In this document: positions 1-12,147 of the stretch, one piece after another
Layout: each line of letters opens with the position of its first letter
Numbering within the stretch: position 1 is the stretch's first letter
NCBI GenBank assembly: GCA_014338405.1
Contig: JTDE01000113.1
Location: 119,846 to 183,845 of the forward strand
DNA from: Paragonimus skrjabini miyazakii
Taxonomy: Eukaryota > Platyhelminthes > Trematoda > Plagiorchiida > Troglotrematidae
Reading direction: 5' to 3'
Length of the DNA: 64,000 nucleotides
Notes under the pieces: generated by a model
Told to the model about the DNA's origin: nothing
The model's input: the letters and a program-made list of their open reading frames with translations, nothing else
Database searches by the model: none
Translations under genes and position numbers: made by a program

Positions 1-1430
1 TCATCAAAGGACTAATTTTCGTTCGACGTTAAATCCATTATTTGTCGTCACACATCAGCGACAGGCTCTATGTAAATACACCACAACCAACGTATAAATC
101 GCACCACACCAGTGGCAGTCTCCTCAATTCGTTGTCGGCCGTAAAGCGTTATTTTCTTTGATGAACCGCTGTCACGCAAGACTATACATACCGTTCCAAA
201 TGCAGCCTTCATTTTCTGGTCTTCCGGTCTCCAAAAGATTTTCATCAATTTCTATTCACCTGCCTTTCATTCAAGTTGTGCCCTACTACTCATTACGGTC
301 CCTCAGTAGTTCACGGTACTTCCTGTGCTTGTCGTTGAAAATGTCTTAATGGCTTTTGGACACAAATTACCTGATAAGCTATGAAATTGAATTCCTGATA
401 GCGTGTTGCAAGTGTTCAAAATTAGGATTGTTTAATCAATTAGTAACTTAAAAATATGATTCAAGAGAGCCTACATTTGGGAAAGGATTGAGTAGTTTAG
501 AAAAATAATTCTACAAATGCAAGACGTCAAAAAGATAGCTAGTAACTTCAAACAAGTTTCATTCCTATAATCCAGTACTCTAAACCATTCTCAACTCAAC
601 GCCCGTCGTGGTGAGTTTCTCATGATGTCAAGCCGCAATGTGCTGATTAACAAGCGACAAGGCGATATACCTATTTCGGTGTATAGTGTACACAACTTGA
701 AAGTATGCTAAACGATGTACCTAATTTTGAAACGCTTTCACCGATCAACATTCTAAATATGGTTGAGAATTTATTCCTAAATATGGTGGTGAATAACTGT
801 TCCAGCTACAATTCCATGTTGAACCGAGATCCAGGTTTCACAGAACAGGACAAAAAGATACCTGTGGATTATGTTCAGGGATGTGAGAAATTCCACCTTT
901 GTGTGGATCATGTGTCTAGTTCAATATTAAGTTTACAGTGGTTTCCTTTCGGTCTCCCCTCTCTCATTTGAACGTCCATATGTGTCACTTGTTTCGGAAT
1001 ACAGAATGTGGGCCTTCCAAGCAACTTTAACGATGAGCTGATTTTATTGTGGCGTTTTTAACCACCACACATGTATGTGACTTCCCGTCAGATTATTTCG
1101 AGAACAGCTTACTTATCACTGTTTTGACTATGTTAAAAACGGATGAGAATTCTACTACTTTTAAAAACTAAGATGCAAACAATTATACTTTGCTTCACGT
1201 ATCCCGAATCAAATAATCATTTTCCCCTGAATTCGCACTATCTATTCCTGGACTGTTAACCAAGCATGTTTTTTAAAATTCAACTGGAATAAACGTAATG
1301 ACTAAAACTTACCAGATTTTGTCAACTTGGCGACTGCTTCTTCAGTCTTTACAGTTTTTATCAAGACTTCACCATACATGCACAGTTATTCAAGGCAAAG
1401 ACCACTGCCTTCATCCTAGTTGTCTGCCGT
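1..1430. other. Non-coding stretch, nothing recognised
   Basis: AT-rich sequence with stops in all six frames. The longest frame (705-971, 88 codons) has no recognisable motif and an unremarkable composition. No tRNA-like boxes, no tandem repeat and no transposon motif were seen on either strand. Confidence 0.6.
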
Positions 1431-1655
1431 TCATACATTGGAGAGCCGATGTATGCCACGCTCAAGTTTGGAATACTTGCAAACATACGAATGTTTAGAA
1501 GAGACCCAATTGAGAAAAAATATTGACTTTGGCTGAATTCGGATGGGTGATAGAAACATCGCGTCCAGATACAGCAACTGATCTACCAGCTGACCTACAA
1601 AACCTTGGTGAAAGATTAAGGATTTCAAATTTGAACTCAGTTCCCTATTAAACAT
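1431..1655 (-). mobile_element. tRNA-derived SINE, second family, decayed copy
   Basis: Read on the minus strand this segment aligns by eye with the better copy at 59.12-59.32 kb. The A-box-like run TAGGTCAGCTGGTAG lies at 1583-1597. A decayed B-box region lies at 1532-1547, and a shared CAATTGGGTC block follows at 1502-1511. Minus-strand translation shows the same pattern as the 59-kb copy (…LVDQLL…PIRIQ…NWVSS versus LVEHLP…PLVRIQ…), which comes from homology of the tRNA-like head rather than a real protein. The B box is damaged (CCATCCGAATTCAG), so RNA polymerase III transcription is unlikely. Confidence 0.55.
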
Positions 1656-4600
1656 GTTGCCTCATGTAGCTTTCACCGAATGTCCAACCAAGATTTCTCT
1701 GTCAGTTCTCGATGGAAGCCACCGACACCACTGATGAATGTTATTATATTTTCCATTTGTAATTCTTTTCACTCTGAGGCCTCGTTAAATGCAAATGTGA
1801 AACGTTCTAAGTTTTCATTCTACCATATTAAATCTGACTCTCATCTAACTTCTGTAGTTGAAACGTAATTTGATTTGTTTGATGTAAGTATTTATTTATA
1901 TGTTACTGGTAACGCGAAATTGGGGTGCGGCAGTGCGTTTGTTTTGGCCAATTTCCAAAGAAAAACATCTCACATCGTCATCATAAAAACTAAGGTACAT
2001 GGCTACATGCAAACAATTATGACAAAAAAGGCCTCAAACAGACAGTGGAATTTTCTGGCTACTTTACGTCCAACTGAAAAAGGAATTGATAGGACTTAAA
2101 AATACACAGAACTTGGTGCCAACCATCTCCAGCATACGAACACTTGATGGATACCCAATCGTTTAAGCTAGTCACATGACCTGAGAAAGACACTGCACTT
2201 GAAATCACTAATGGTCTTTTGTTTTTATGAATTTGGCTGACTAAACAGACTGTAAAAATATTGAGGAACTTGTTGAAAAAACAGAAATTGGGTACTAAAA
2301 AACAGGAGATAGAAACAGAATTTCATGTGGCAGACATTAGGATATCTGCACAACCTAATTGTTAACATTGAGAGAAAGTTTGGAGGTGATTCGACAATTC
2401 TAAACAAAGATGACTGCACTTCTGATTTTTACTATCCAGTAGGATTGTTTCCAACTATGAGACTTACCACTTGTAAACGACCATATTTTGGTCAGTTCGA
2501 GATATCGTGGATTGAAAACGACACTAATCAGAATGGCTAGGTGACAAAACGCATCCGCTTTGATGCATTCTGATTAGTTTAATTTGTCAGAACTTCAACT
2601 GCTGCATAAAATATGAGCTGAATAATATTAGATTCGTTGTATACTTCGAGAATAGATAGTAGAAGATTAGAACAAGAGTTACAGGAGTCATGTTACCAGA
2701 GTCAACTACCTGATTAAATTACGTAAAGCGAGTCAAATGCTGTGTTGATCTTCATGCTATTTTGGATAGAATTATATATGAGCAGTTTCTCGATAACCAT
2801 CTGGTTGTGGGCATAACACACCAGTTGATTATTAATCCTCACATATACTTACATTGGAGAAAGAAGTTTACGCGCGACAGCCAAAGTTGATAATCACAAT
2901 TTACAGTACTGTTAAAGCATTTCTAGATCGTATTCACATCATTTATTGAGGCCGCCATTGAGAGGGATGCACAAATCGGTCACTGTTTGTAGATAAAAAT
3001 TACTCGTTGACCTACTACGTTCAACCGTCCTCCAATAGTTACCAATATTTTATACTGCTGTATATATAAGAAAAAGAACAGTTTGTAAATCATAAGCTAG
3101 TTTGCTACAAATTTCTTTGTTCTGATTATGCAATTGATGGGATACTTTTATGTGTAAACGCGCACATACTGCTTTCCAAATAAATTACTCTTTCATCTGG
3201 TAATATTCTTCTTTTATTGTAAGTAATAACTCCTCACTTTAAATCAGCTTTTGCCAAACATAGGTATATTCATTTAGATAAGCAGGAATGCATGATTCAC
3301 TTAATCTACAAAATTTTAATCATGTACCCAACAGAAAGAAATTTTGCTGGTTGGTAAAGATTAGTCGATACACCGATCATTACCGGAGTACACACACAGC
3401 CCACGCAGCTTCAACAGACTAGATATCATATTCCAAACACCTTGCACAATCGAACAAAGATCAGGAAGGCAATCAATGTGAGTATATCCTGAACGGAGTC
3501 ACTTTGCCACCTTAAAAAACATTTTTTCAAGGGAAACGGAATGGTGACTGTAACATGCGTTAGATGATCGCTCTCTTCTTATATCAGAATACTCATGTCA
3601 TCACTGAAAGACCCAAACAGAACCAACTAGGTTCTACTCTTCAATCCATTTTCCTGCGAAGGTATCACTGCTCATCATACGGCTTCTAAATTACAATCGA
3701 GCGTTAAGTTTCCCAGCCTCTACAAAAAATATTTCGAGCATGACCGAACCACGTGAGTTAATGAAGGTGAAATACAAGGTCGAGTGGAAAATATTTTCTG
3801 GACAAACTACCGATAGTCAACATAGGTCACGTGATCAAACAACAAATGACATAAGTCAGTGCAATACTGCGTGCACTCCGGGTAAGCAGATGTTTATGCG
3901 ATGTATGTAGAATTTTGACATAATTATAAACTTTTTTAAAAAGTCCTCAATCAAGAAATGCAGTTTCCGTTTTATTGGTCAGAAAAGTCTCCATATTAAA
4001 CCTTCGTCTTTCTACCTCACTCAGCTCAGTCAGTCATGAGTCCAGTGTAGTCTTTATTTAAACTTATTCAAAACAGTTCAACAATTTACTCAACAAAAAA
4101 TCATCAGTTCTCGTAGTCAGCAGCTTAGAGTTCTCTAAATGTGTGTTAAACTTCAAAACTCACTGAACAGTGGCATCAAATTTCGCAAATGTAATTGTGA
4201 TTACGAAGCTCTGCGATTTTATATTTTAGTCGATCACCAACTGCATATATTCCGGGTTGTTAACTTACAATCCGATATAAGTCTATATAAAAAGTGTCAA
4301 AAAAGTTGTGCCCAGAATATCAGTTATATTTTCGAAACCTTCATCAAATATTCCAGTAAAGTTATCCCACAGTCACAATGATTGGACGTACATTTCAGCG
4401 CTCTGACTTGCTCCTGTTTTCCCGTGCTAATTTCTCCAATTGTGTTCATCCCGAGCTCATTCGATCACACTTTCAAACAACCTTTCTAGAAGCACTTGCA
4501 TTTCGCGAACATACGGCACTGTTCTGAGACCACAAGTCTGCATTACTCCCTCTGGTTCTGCCCGCACACTTACACGTGTAAACCTTTACATCATCAACTA

Positions 4601-4664
4601 CTGCACGTAACTCACAGTACCACACGGACGCGCATCTCAAGCTTGCCACAACAGTATGGTTATT
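1656..4664. other. Non-coding stretch, nothing recognised
   Basis: About 3 kb with short random frames only. I saw no RT, endonuclease, transposase or tRNA-like motif, and no internal repetition. Confidence 0.55.
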
Positions 4665-4985
4665 ACTGATGAGTGGTCGGAGATTTGGTTACTTTCAAGT
4701 TGAACATCACTCACAGTTGATCGCAGTCTTTCGAAAGTGGTTGAGCGTTCAGACTTGATAATTCGATGGTGCCCAGTGTGATGTCACTGGCGCAGTGGTC
4801 AACACTGTTGCCTCATGAAAGCGTGGCCTGAATTTTAGACCCTATCGTGGCAAGGATAAACACTACTGATGAGTTATAACAATAGCGAAACTCGAGTCTA
4901 CTGTTTCTTTTCAAAACAGGCTGGCTGGAAAGTCTATTTGAATGCGAAGACAGTGTCGTCATTGTTGTGACTGTATGGAATGACC
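4665..4985 (+). mobile_element. Hammerhead-bearing tRNA-derived SINE, copy 1, with inverted tail
   Basis: The plus-strand SINE starts near 4731 (CGAAAGTGGTTGAGCGTTC). It has an A-box-like TGGCGCAGTGG at 4788-4798, a degenerate B-box region near 4828-4842, a hammerhead motif at 4858-4906, and a body that fades out near 4985. The order is the same in copies 2, 3 and 5. Positions 4665-4730 are the last ~66 bases of the same SINE in reverse orientation: they match the minus-strand tails at 41356-41400 and 41779-41840. The two parts meet at a perfect 10-bp palindrome, CTTTCGAAAG, at 4728-4737. A tRNA-like head plus an internal hammerhead is the known architecture of schistosome Sm-alpha-like SINEs; membership of that family is my inference from architecture, not from alignment. 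Confidence 0.8.
4858..4906 (+). ncRNA. Hammerhead ribozyme motif, SINE copy 1
   Basis: All conserved core blocks are present in order. CTGATGA is at 4866-4872. Stem II is GTTAT (4873-4877) with ATAGC (4882-4886), closed by loop AACA. GAAA is at 4887-4890. A short stem III pairs A4890-T4897 and C4891-G4896 around loop TCGA. The cleavage triplet GTC ends at C4898, so predicted cleavage is between 4898 and 4899. Stem I pairs 4858-4865 with 4899-4906, with one C·C mismatch (4863/4901). Stem II contains one G·U pair. This is a type I layout with the very short stem III seen in schistosome hammerheads. The fold was worked out by hand; activity is untested. Confidence 0.8.
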
Positions 4986-6480
4986 CCTCAAGCCGGTCAA
5001 TTCACCCGGGTAACGGTTAGAGCGCGCCGACTCCTCTGATATAATCGCAATACAAAATCACGAATTTCGCAGCAAGTGTGGATGGATTACCTCGAGTCTA
5101 ATCAACTTTGTAAGTTCGGACGACACTCGTAGATGTCCACCTATTTAGAGTCATCATCGGTCATTAAGAGTAAATCACTCCGTGTGCGACTTCAAAACCT
5201 TATTTAATTTCATGCGTAGCCTGCAGAGAAATACTGCATTTTCGAGTCATCCTTTCATGCGATATTCACAATGTGAACTGCATTATACCTCTTGTTTCCT
5301 CAGAATTTATGTGCTGCATTCCTTTTCTTACTTGTCGCTGATTTGCATGTGACTGACCGTCGGAACTCCGAGTATTCTTGAGTTGGTGTATCCGATTGTT
5401 AATTACTGATTTGTGGTGTACCTGGGATGAACTGAGTATTACAGTAAAATTATCACTTAATCACTCATACCCCAAAAGCTTGTGGGCTGTGAAGAGGGGA
5501 TCAGCAAAAGCGATGGGATTCTTTTGAGTAATCTCCTTAACCCAATCAACCTATGCATTTGTCCCGTTTTGGGTCTACAGGACTTTAAAAGAGAGTTCAG
5601 GCGAACATCTAAGATGTATGTGCCCAAACCCTCTGGTTGTCTGGACCACAGAAGAGGACCAGAGTGCGCTACAGGGTCTGTTATTCACTAAGCGCCACAC
5701 CTGTCGCTAATTAAAGAGGTACGCATATTCCGACTTGTATTCGTGAATCTGCGGGAAAAACTCTCAGCTAGAAAGAAGTTGCAAGAACGATCCAAGTGAG
5801 CGTACGAATTTCTCTCAACAACAGATCGACCGTGTCTATGCTGATAGCAAGAGACTGGATGCCCGCGCATCTGACCTCAGCCAGTAGGCATGTTTACTAG
5901 GGGAACCTATTCAGATAACCCAAATAATACCTCACTCTCCGTAAGCCATGATCAATCAAGCAGACGTTCGTAAACAAAATACACAAAATTCAAGATACCC
6001 GCGAAAATACAGTTTAACCACTTTGATAAAGTAAAAGGAAAGAAGCACGGAAAAACCCAGTTCATTCAAGTTGACGGGCGAGTTAAAGCGAAATCCAATG
6101 ATACCAGCACTAGTGCAACAAGATGGTACAGCCAAACTCATTCATAATTGTGTGTCGAATTTGTTCAGCATTGCTAGCTGATTGCAGGCAGTGTCAGAAA
6201 AGATAATTTTTAAGGTTTTCTAAATACCTAAGTTGTTCTAATATCTCTTTAGAGCGATTTTGAAGAAAACGAAAATCCCTGACTATAAGCAGGCTCTTCT
6301 ACCAACTCTTTCACAAATTATTTTTAATGCTGTGCCTGTATCCAAGCAGTTAGTAACATTGCAAAAGTCAGTCACAGTTGAGGTGTTTATTCACTTAGAC
6401 TAGCCCCTGACCGATACAAATAAGCACATTGGAAGCCGTCGTTTTAAGTTCAGAGATTTGATGGAAGTGGGCTTGAGGGC
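4986..6480. other. Non-coding stretch, nothing recognised
   Basis: Short frames only. The block 5480-5880 is less AT-rich and has two overlapping 60-70-codon frames on opposite strands (5482-5691 plus, 5688-5870 minus), but neither shows a motif I recognise. The CR1-like LINE begins somewhere after about 6480. Confidence 0.5.
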
Positions 6481-6499
6481 ATTATTATCCAAAACATGT

Positions 6500-8800
6500 C
6501 CCTCTCAGAAAGTGCTGATTTCGTCATTCACACAGTGCAATATCCAGATCATTAGAGATTCCCAGCAGCACTTATTCCTCTCTCTGATATAATACTCATG
6601 AGAGTCAAAAATCGGTGTGGTGGCACATCAAATTTTGGTAAATGTGCCCCAACTACTGAGGGTGACCCTCCCAACAAAAAGAATGACGGAGCGGGCGCAG
6701 ACGGTTTTGTCTACAACCCACTAACAGCTACCTGTTGGGATCTGGGGCCATTCACATTGATCAAGGAACGTCAGTCTTGAGTAACCACAACTGTGTAAAA
6801 TTGAAAAGCCGGATGCAGTTGCTTCCGAGACTTCTCTAAGTGACCTGCATACGCACAACGCCCTGCGTAGAATATCATCCTTAGGTTACAGTTAAAGCTT
6901 AATGATAAGAGACTCTAATCACACAGAGCTAGGTGTCATGAACGATTTGGTTTATATCCTAGTCTTCCCAAGCTGGGTAAATGGTTTGAAACAGTACCAG
7001 AAACTTGACTGTTTCAGCCTGTCCAAAATCATACCAGGTGATGAGTGAGTCATGCGCCACCCTGTCTTGATTACATTCTGCTCAACAAGGTTTGCAGGAT
7101 AGGAAATGTAAAAATCTTTACTACGTATGGTCACAGTGGTCATGGAATAACTTAATTCAGATGCCTACACGGAATGATACGAAATATTCTTCAAGCTATA
7201 GGTCTAGCGCTCTGCCATAAGGCAAATTTCGCAAAAATGAGGACAGTTATGTAAAGCTGAACTACCTAGATCCACCAACACACGCAGCTTCTGATCTATA
7301 GACGATAACTGCAACGCCATTACTAATCATGTTGCCGCAAAATATCGCAGACTTATTAGAAAGCGAATACCCCCGAGAAACAGAACCAAGCGTCTGACTA
7401 CACCAAAGTTTTAGCGGGAACAGATGTCAGACAGAACAGACTAAGAATTGTTTCTGTTAAGTAAGTCGTTTGGTGCAATCGTTCCGCAGCTGCTATCAAT
7501 GTGAATAGGTTTTTACCATCAATGAGGTCATGTTCAAAAGCTAAAGGTGAACCCTAAGCTTTTCTATAGCAGCAGCTGCTGGTGAATTTACCAATACAAA
7601 TGCAGATACGCCCAACATTCTGGGTACGCAAATGTGCACAACTGCAAATCACGAGAACATAAGCAGCAACTTAACTGATTTGCCCCAAATTCCAGTGTCA
7701 AAAATCAAAACTAAATTGAAGAACCCAGTGAATCACGTCGGCGGGTTCATCTTTAATGTCGACTGTCGTCTTGAGAAGCTTCACCACCGAATTAACAGCA
7801 CCGCTTAAACACTTTTTAAACCGACTTTGTCGGCTGGCTGTCCACGGAAAGCTTGGAAACAGTCCACCATCATACCTATCTTCAAAGTTAGATGCATTGA
7901 TGACCCAATAAACTACTGGACAATAGCATCGCCTTCGGTAGTGTCCAGAGCAACAGAGAGTTTAGTAAACTACTCTTTTGGGGTCAAGGCTTAAGACCTC
8001 GAACCTATCACCAAGACACAGCATGGCTTCTGTAAAACGTATTCATATGTCACGAAGCTGCTGCTTGCTCATGACAGTTGGATGAATGCTACCGACACAA
8101 AACTGACAATTGTTATGGTTTACCTTGACTATTCTAAAGCTTTTGACGAGGTTGATCACTCAGATTGCTACGGAGACTCAATAATCACGGACTTGATGAA
8201 CGGTTATTCATGTGGCATGGAAATTATCTGACTGAAAGTAGGGTTGACATCGGGACGGTTATCGACGATCCATCTTGGAACTTCCGCTATTCATTCTTTT
8301 GGTTGTTGAACTACTCAGCATAGTCAACTCAAAGACTTCGATTTATGCCAATGACACATAACTCCGGAGAGTTCTAGAGTGCCTGGAAGGTGTGATAAAC
8401 ACAGAATAATTTGAACTGTCTAAACTATAAGGAACGACTTGCTGTCAGATGTCAACATATGTAAAGTCATCCACATTCGCCATCAAAACTATACCGATTG
8501 CTACCGTGACGACACATAGCTACCCCTGTCAGTGTGCAAACAATACCGTAGTGAACGGAAGATTGGGTTTGTCTACAAAATGTACATCATTGGTTGAAGT
8601 GTACGAAAATGCTGAATCCATTGGAAACAATTTGTGGGCTATTCCACCCTGATGTGTTCTCCATTGTGCTCATCTCCGTAATCTACGCATGCTTGGGCAC
8701 AAACACAATGGTCTGCCATTTTTATGTGAAATTGTTTAGCCCTTAATGAAAGTATTCACAGACGAGCCAATAGAAGGATTACGTGGCTCAAGAAAATCCC
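6500..8800 (+). mobile_element. CR1-like non-LTR retrotransposon, decayed (EN and RT traces)
   Basis: Traces of one LINE follow each other on the plus strand in the right order. At 6590-6660, ILMRVKNRCGGTSNFGKC resembles the EN block around 'LhRxDR..GGG' of CR1-clade elements. At 7066-7140, LDYILLNK … VKIFTTYGHSGHG matches the end of the apurinic-like endonuclease, with catalytic SDH changed to SGH. At about 7580-7720 lies a linker-like stretch (EFTNTNADTPN). At 7815-7920, PRKAWKQSTIIPIFK starts the RT. At 8019-8159, QHGFCKTYSYVTKLL and LDYSKAFDEVDH form the first catalytic block (Asp codon 8127-8129). At 8344-8355, YAND stands in place of YADD. Many stops and frame changes lie between these blocks, so the copy is dead. 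The CR1 clade (SR1-like in schistosomes) is inferred from motif wording; Jockey-group alternatives are possible. The 3' end is unclear. Confidence 0.8.
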
Positions 8801-11655
8801 CTATTCAAACATACGTGGGTCACTTCTGAATAAATCACGGACAAATCAGAGGAGATCTAAATCACACGTACACAATTCTTCACATCCCTGATTACCCATC
8901 GGCATATATGTGCATCCAGTGAACAAGGATGTGGGTCCAGGGCTTATCTGATGAAATTGGGTTATGGATTAGGCAGGGTATCTCGCCAATAAATCTGATT
9001 ATTGTTTAGTGTTTGTTCACATTAGAAAGTACCGCCCTACTCGGTGGTCACGGCTGAATCTGTAAAGAGCTCTAAAATTTTAGTCGATCAACACATACGT
9101 TAAAGACAATCTGCATTTCACTTCTAACTGCCATTTTAGCCCAGCCCCACATGTCATTAAATGCGCATATTTGGCGAAATCATGTTTTAGCGTCTTTTAG
9201 TGATCAATGCTGACCTGTGTCTTCGCTACTCCTGTGCTTTTGTTTATGAACCGGAATTCCGGTCCACAACATTGTAAAGTTTCAATTGAAACGTCGTGTG
9301 CACTACTGCCTGGTTCCCTGCGTTTGGCTAGCATTATCTTCAGCCTGCTGTTTGTCGCCAGATGGTCCGATGTATTTGAATGATGACTCGTTTGTCCGTA
9401 TGTGTTATCCGCAATCTATTCGCAATGAGCTTCGATCACATTTCACCATTCCGCTGTGTGTTGGAGTAATTGAGTCTTCGACTTGGTCATCCACTACAAT
9501 ATGATTTCATCTCAGCAGTTCTATAGCTTTTTCTTTTACATACTTCTACCTACTAGTTCTTTGCACTTAAAAATTGTCCAACACAATTTTTTTCAATTAT
9601 CACGTAGATAGGCATGCACAAGCAAAGATTTTTTTCCTCCCGGGAATAGTCTATAAACCTAAGAGTGTTTGTATCTTAGAAATTCGACAATTTAACAAAC
9701 AAATTTTCCTTCTAGACTTGATTAATACAGTTATTCAAAGTAGTGATTTGTTTCAGAATTCGCTATGAAACTACTCCATTTCTAAATCGCTTCAAGTGTA
9801 GCAAATTTGTATTTGGCACCTGGATTGCTATTTCCCATATTGATGACCACACGAAAAATCTCGGTTTGGAAACGTTGTATCGTTGCGTCTTGCTGTAAGA
9901 CTGTGAAATAACTCAATGTATGCGCTAATTACCTTGGCAGTAGTGTGACGGCGGAAGTCAAAAGAATGTAGATACACGACGTGGTGTCATTTAACGATTT
10001 TTGTTCGTCGTTATTCAGGGGACGCCGAAAGAAATCCAGACGCATTTAAATTGCATTCCCATTAAGAAGACAAGTAAATGTGCCAATGAAAATGCCCCTG
10101 TAATATCGCTAAAAACTGAAACATCAAAGAAAACTGATTTCTCAACATAGAACTTTGTGAGGGGTTCAACTCTAATAAAAAAACCTCAATGTTGTTTCGC
10201 GTGTATTGCAAGAACATTCAAAAAATTTCGACTGGTATGTTTTGTCTCTATAGTTTACATACGAGTATAGTGTTCGTGAATGGTCTACGCATAACGACTT
10301 GATTGCTTTTGGTTATTAATGATTCACTGGTTACTTGAGGTTGCAATGCTTCGGAAAAGTTCAGCCACCAACAGAGATTTTTGCAAGAATTTCAACGTCT
10401 ACTCTACAAGTTCGTGTAGTTTGGTTTAACAATACCAACGACCTTGTCATTTACCTTCTCATTTGATCAGTAATCAAAACAAGCAATACAACGTAATGGA
10501 AACTGGTGGTAGTTCAATTCTGTTCCTCATAAAAAGACTATATTAATAAAGGCTTGTAATCTATACTGAAAAGTTTTGCGCCTAACTTGGATCAATGTTC
10601 GACAAAGGCTGAAGAGAATCGATTTAATATTCTAAGATTTGGTCGTCTGTTGTGAAACTACACTCGGGGGTACAATTTATCAACTACTTTGTTTCCACTG
10701 CATTTCCCAAAACCCAAACCATTTGTAACTTTACAGTCATCGCGATTACTAAAAACCCTCAGGCGTTAGATTTGAAAAGATCATGTCAAGTAGTATGAGA
10801 TTGCTTATTTGACAGACTGATTAACACTAGAAAAAAACCTTCTATAATTGATTGGTTTGACTTAGATGGATCACTGGTTTGGTTGCATTATTTGAAAGTG
10901 TACTGAAGTTTTGTTGATTATACCACGTAGTAGTTGAGTCGTTGTGCAAACCTACTTTTAGACGTAATCCAAGGGTTGAGTCCGCAACTCTGTGTGTATC
11001 AGTCATTGTCGATACCACAGAATAAGAGCTGTGTCATGTATGTGCAATGGTAAAGTTTAGCAAAACTTTGGTTTTAATGTGATCTGCAAAGCAGATTCGT
11101 CAGTGTAAAACACATCTGTGGTGACAGAATCAAATACAAACAGGTAAATTATAAATCACTTACCCTTAACAAAATAATTGGTAAATTGCTTTTTATTTGA
11201 GTTCTTTTGAGTTTACTTGAAACTGCTGTTGACGAACAGTCCAGAAAACAAACTGTCGTTAACATCCGACCATGATATACGGTTAACCAGATTCAGTTTG
11301 CCATGTTTGGAGAGCTGCAAGTTAATTGAAAATTATTGTTTACAAATCTTAATTGGCCTAACGACTACATTTTTATATTTGAGGTGCTTGAGTACTGAGC
11401 TGTATAGACAAAGATATCTTAATTATAAGCCTTGAGGAAAGCTTAATTGGAAGATTACAGTAGAACTTTCTGCATGGAAATTAAAGTTTTTGAACAGAAT
11501 GCTTCCACTAATTGCAGCATTCAGGGAAACTGGTGGTTTACATCGTTGGTGTCAGTGGAATAATATCGGTTCAGATAGATGGAACTTTGCTAGTAAAAAT
11601 GAGATTGTACGTGGGTTAGAAATAGCAACGTTTGCTAGATGTAGAGCAAACAAAA
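8801..11655. other. Non-coding stretch, nothing recognised
   Basis: No motif seen. A 72-codon frame at 9286-9504 starts with a hydrophobic, signal-peptide-like run (VPCVWLALSSACCL) but has no recognisable domain, so I do not call it a gene. A 66-codon frame at 11490-11690 runs into the following SINE. Confidence 0.5.
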
Positions 11656-11922
11656 TACACAGGCGAAAGTGGTGGAGCGTTCACATGTGATAATTCGATC
11701 TTGCCTAATGTGAGGTCAGTGGCGCAGTGGTAAACACGGCTGCCTCGTGAACAGCGTGACCGTGGTTCTAGTCCCGGCAGTGGCAAGGATACGCACTACT
11801 GACGAGCTCTAATGAGATCGAATCTCGAGTGTAGTGCTTCTTTTCGATAACGGCCAGCTGGAAAGTGTATGGGAATGCAAAAACTGCGATTAATTGTGAG
11901 TGATGTTCAACTTGGAAATAAA
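11656..11922 (+). mobile_element. Hammerhead-bearing tRNA-derived SINE, copy 2
   Basis: This is the copy with the best RNA polymerase III promoter. The A box TGGCGCAGTGG is at 11720-11730 and the B box GGTTCTAGTCC at 11764-11774, spaced as in a tRNA. The 5' end is near the GCGAAAGTGG at about 11662. A hammerhead motif follows the tRNA-like head at 11793-11837. The body continues through the shared tail (CTGCGATTAATTGTGAGTGA) and stops matching other copies near 11922, where AAATAAAC begins. No clear target-site duplication was found by eye. Confidence 0.85.
11793..11837 (+). ncRNA. Hammerhead ribozyme motif, SINE copy 2 (probably inactive)
   Basis: Stem I is perfect over six pairs (GCACTA 11793-11798 with TAGTGC 11832-11837). 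The core CTGACGA is at 11799-11805. Stem II is GCTCT/AGATC around loop AATG with one C·T mismatch. GAAT (11820-11823) replaces GAAA, which breaks the A15.1-U16.1 pair. The cleavage triplet is GTG instead of GTC (G11831), which is not a cleavable NUH site. The copy therefore keeps the fold but has lost two key positions. Confidence 0.75.
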
Positions 11923-12147
11923 CTTTATTGTTCACTTATTTTCTGCCCCTTATTTGGGATATTTATTATCACCCCAATCGTATTGTTGTTGAACAAAAAT
12001 TCAACTCACCGTTTGAATCAGGCGATCGGTTGTCATAAGCATTGCATCACTCAACTATGAAGGCAGCACTCATTCAGTCGATTGATTTGAAACAAAACCA
12101 TTTCGAGTTAACAAGGCAGACAATATGCCTCATAAAGAGGCTAGAAT

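Noticed and set aside
4668..4690. CTGATGAGTGGTCGGAG in the inverted SINE tail as a ribozyme core
   Set aside because: It belongs to the SINE 3' end on the other strand and has no GAAA block or stem I partner.
6598..6780. Cys/Gly-rich small protein resembling part of a Kunitz domain (YNPLTATC)
   Set aside because: Cysteine spacing does not fit, and the flanking frames match a CR1-like endonuclease better.
9286..9504. Small secreted protein with a signal-peptide-like start
   Set aside because: Only the hydrophobic run supports it; no conserved cysteine pattern, no promoter or splice evidence.
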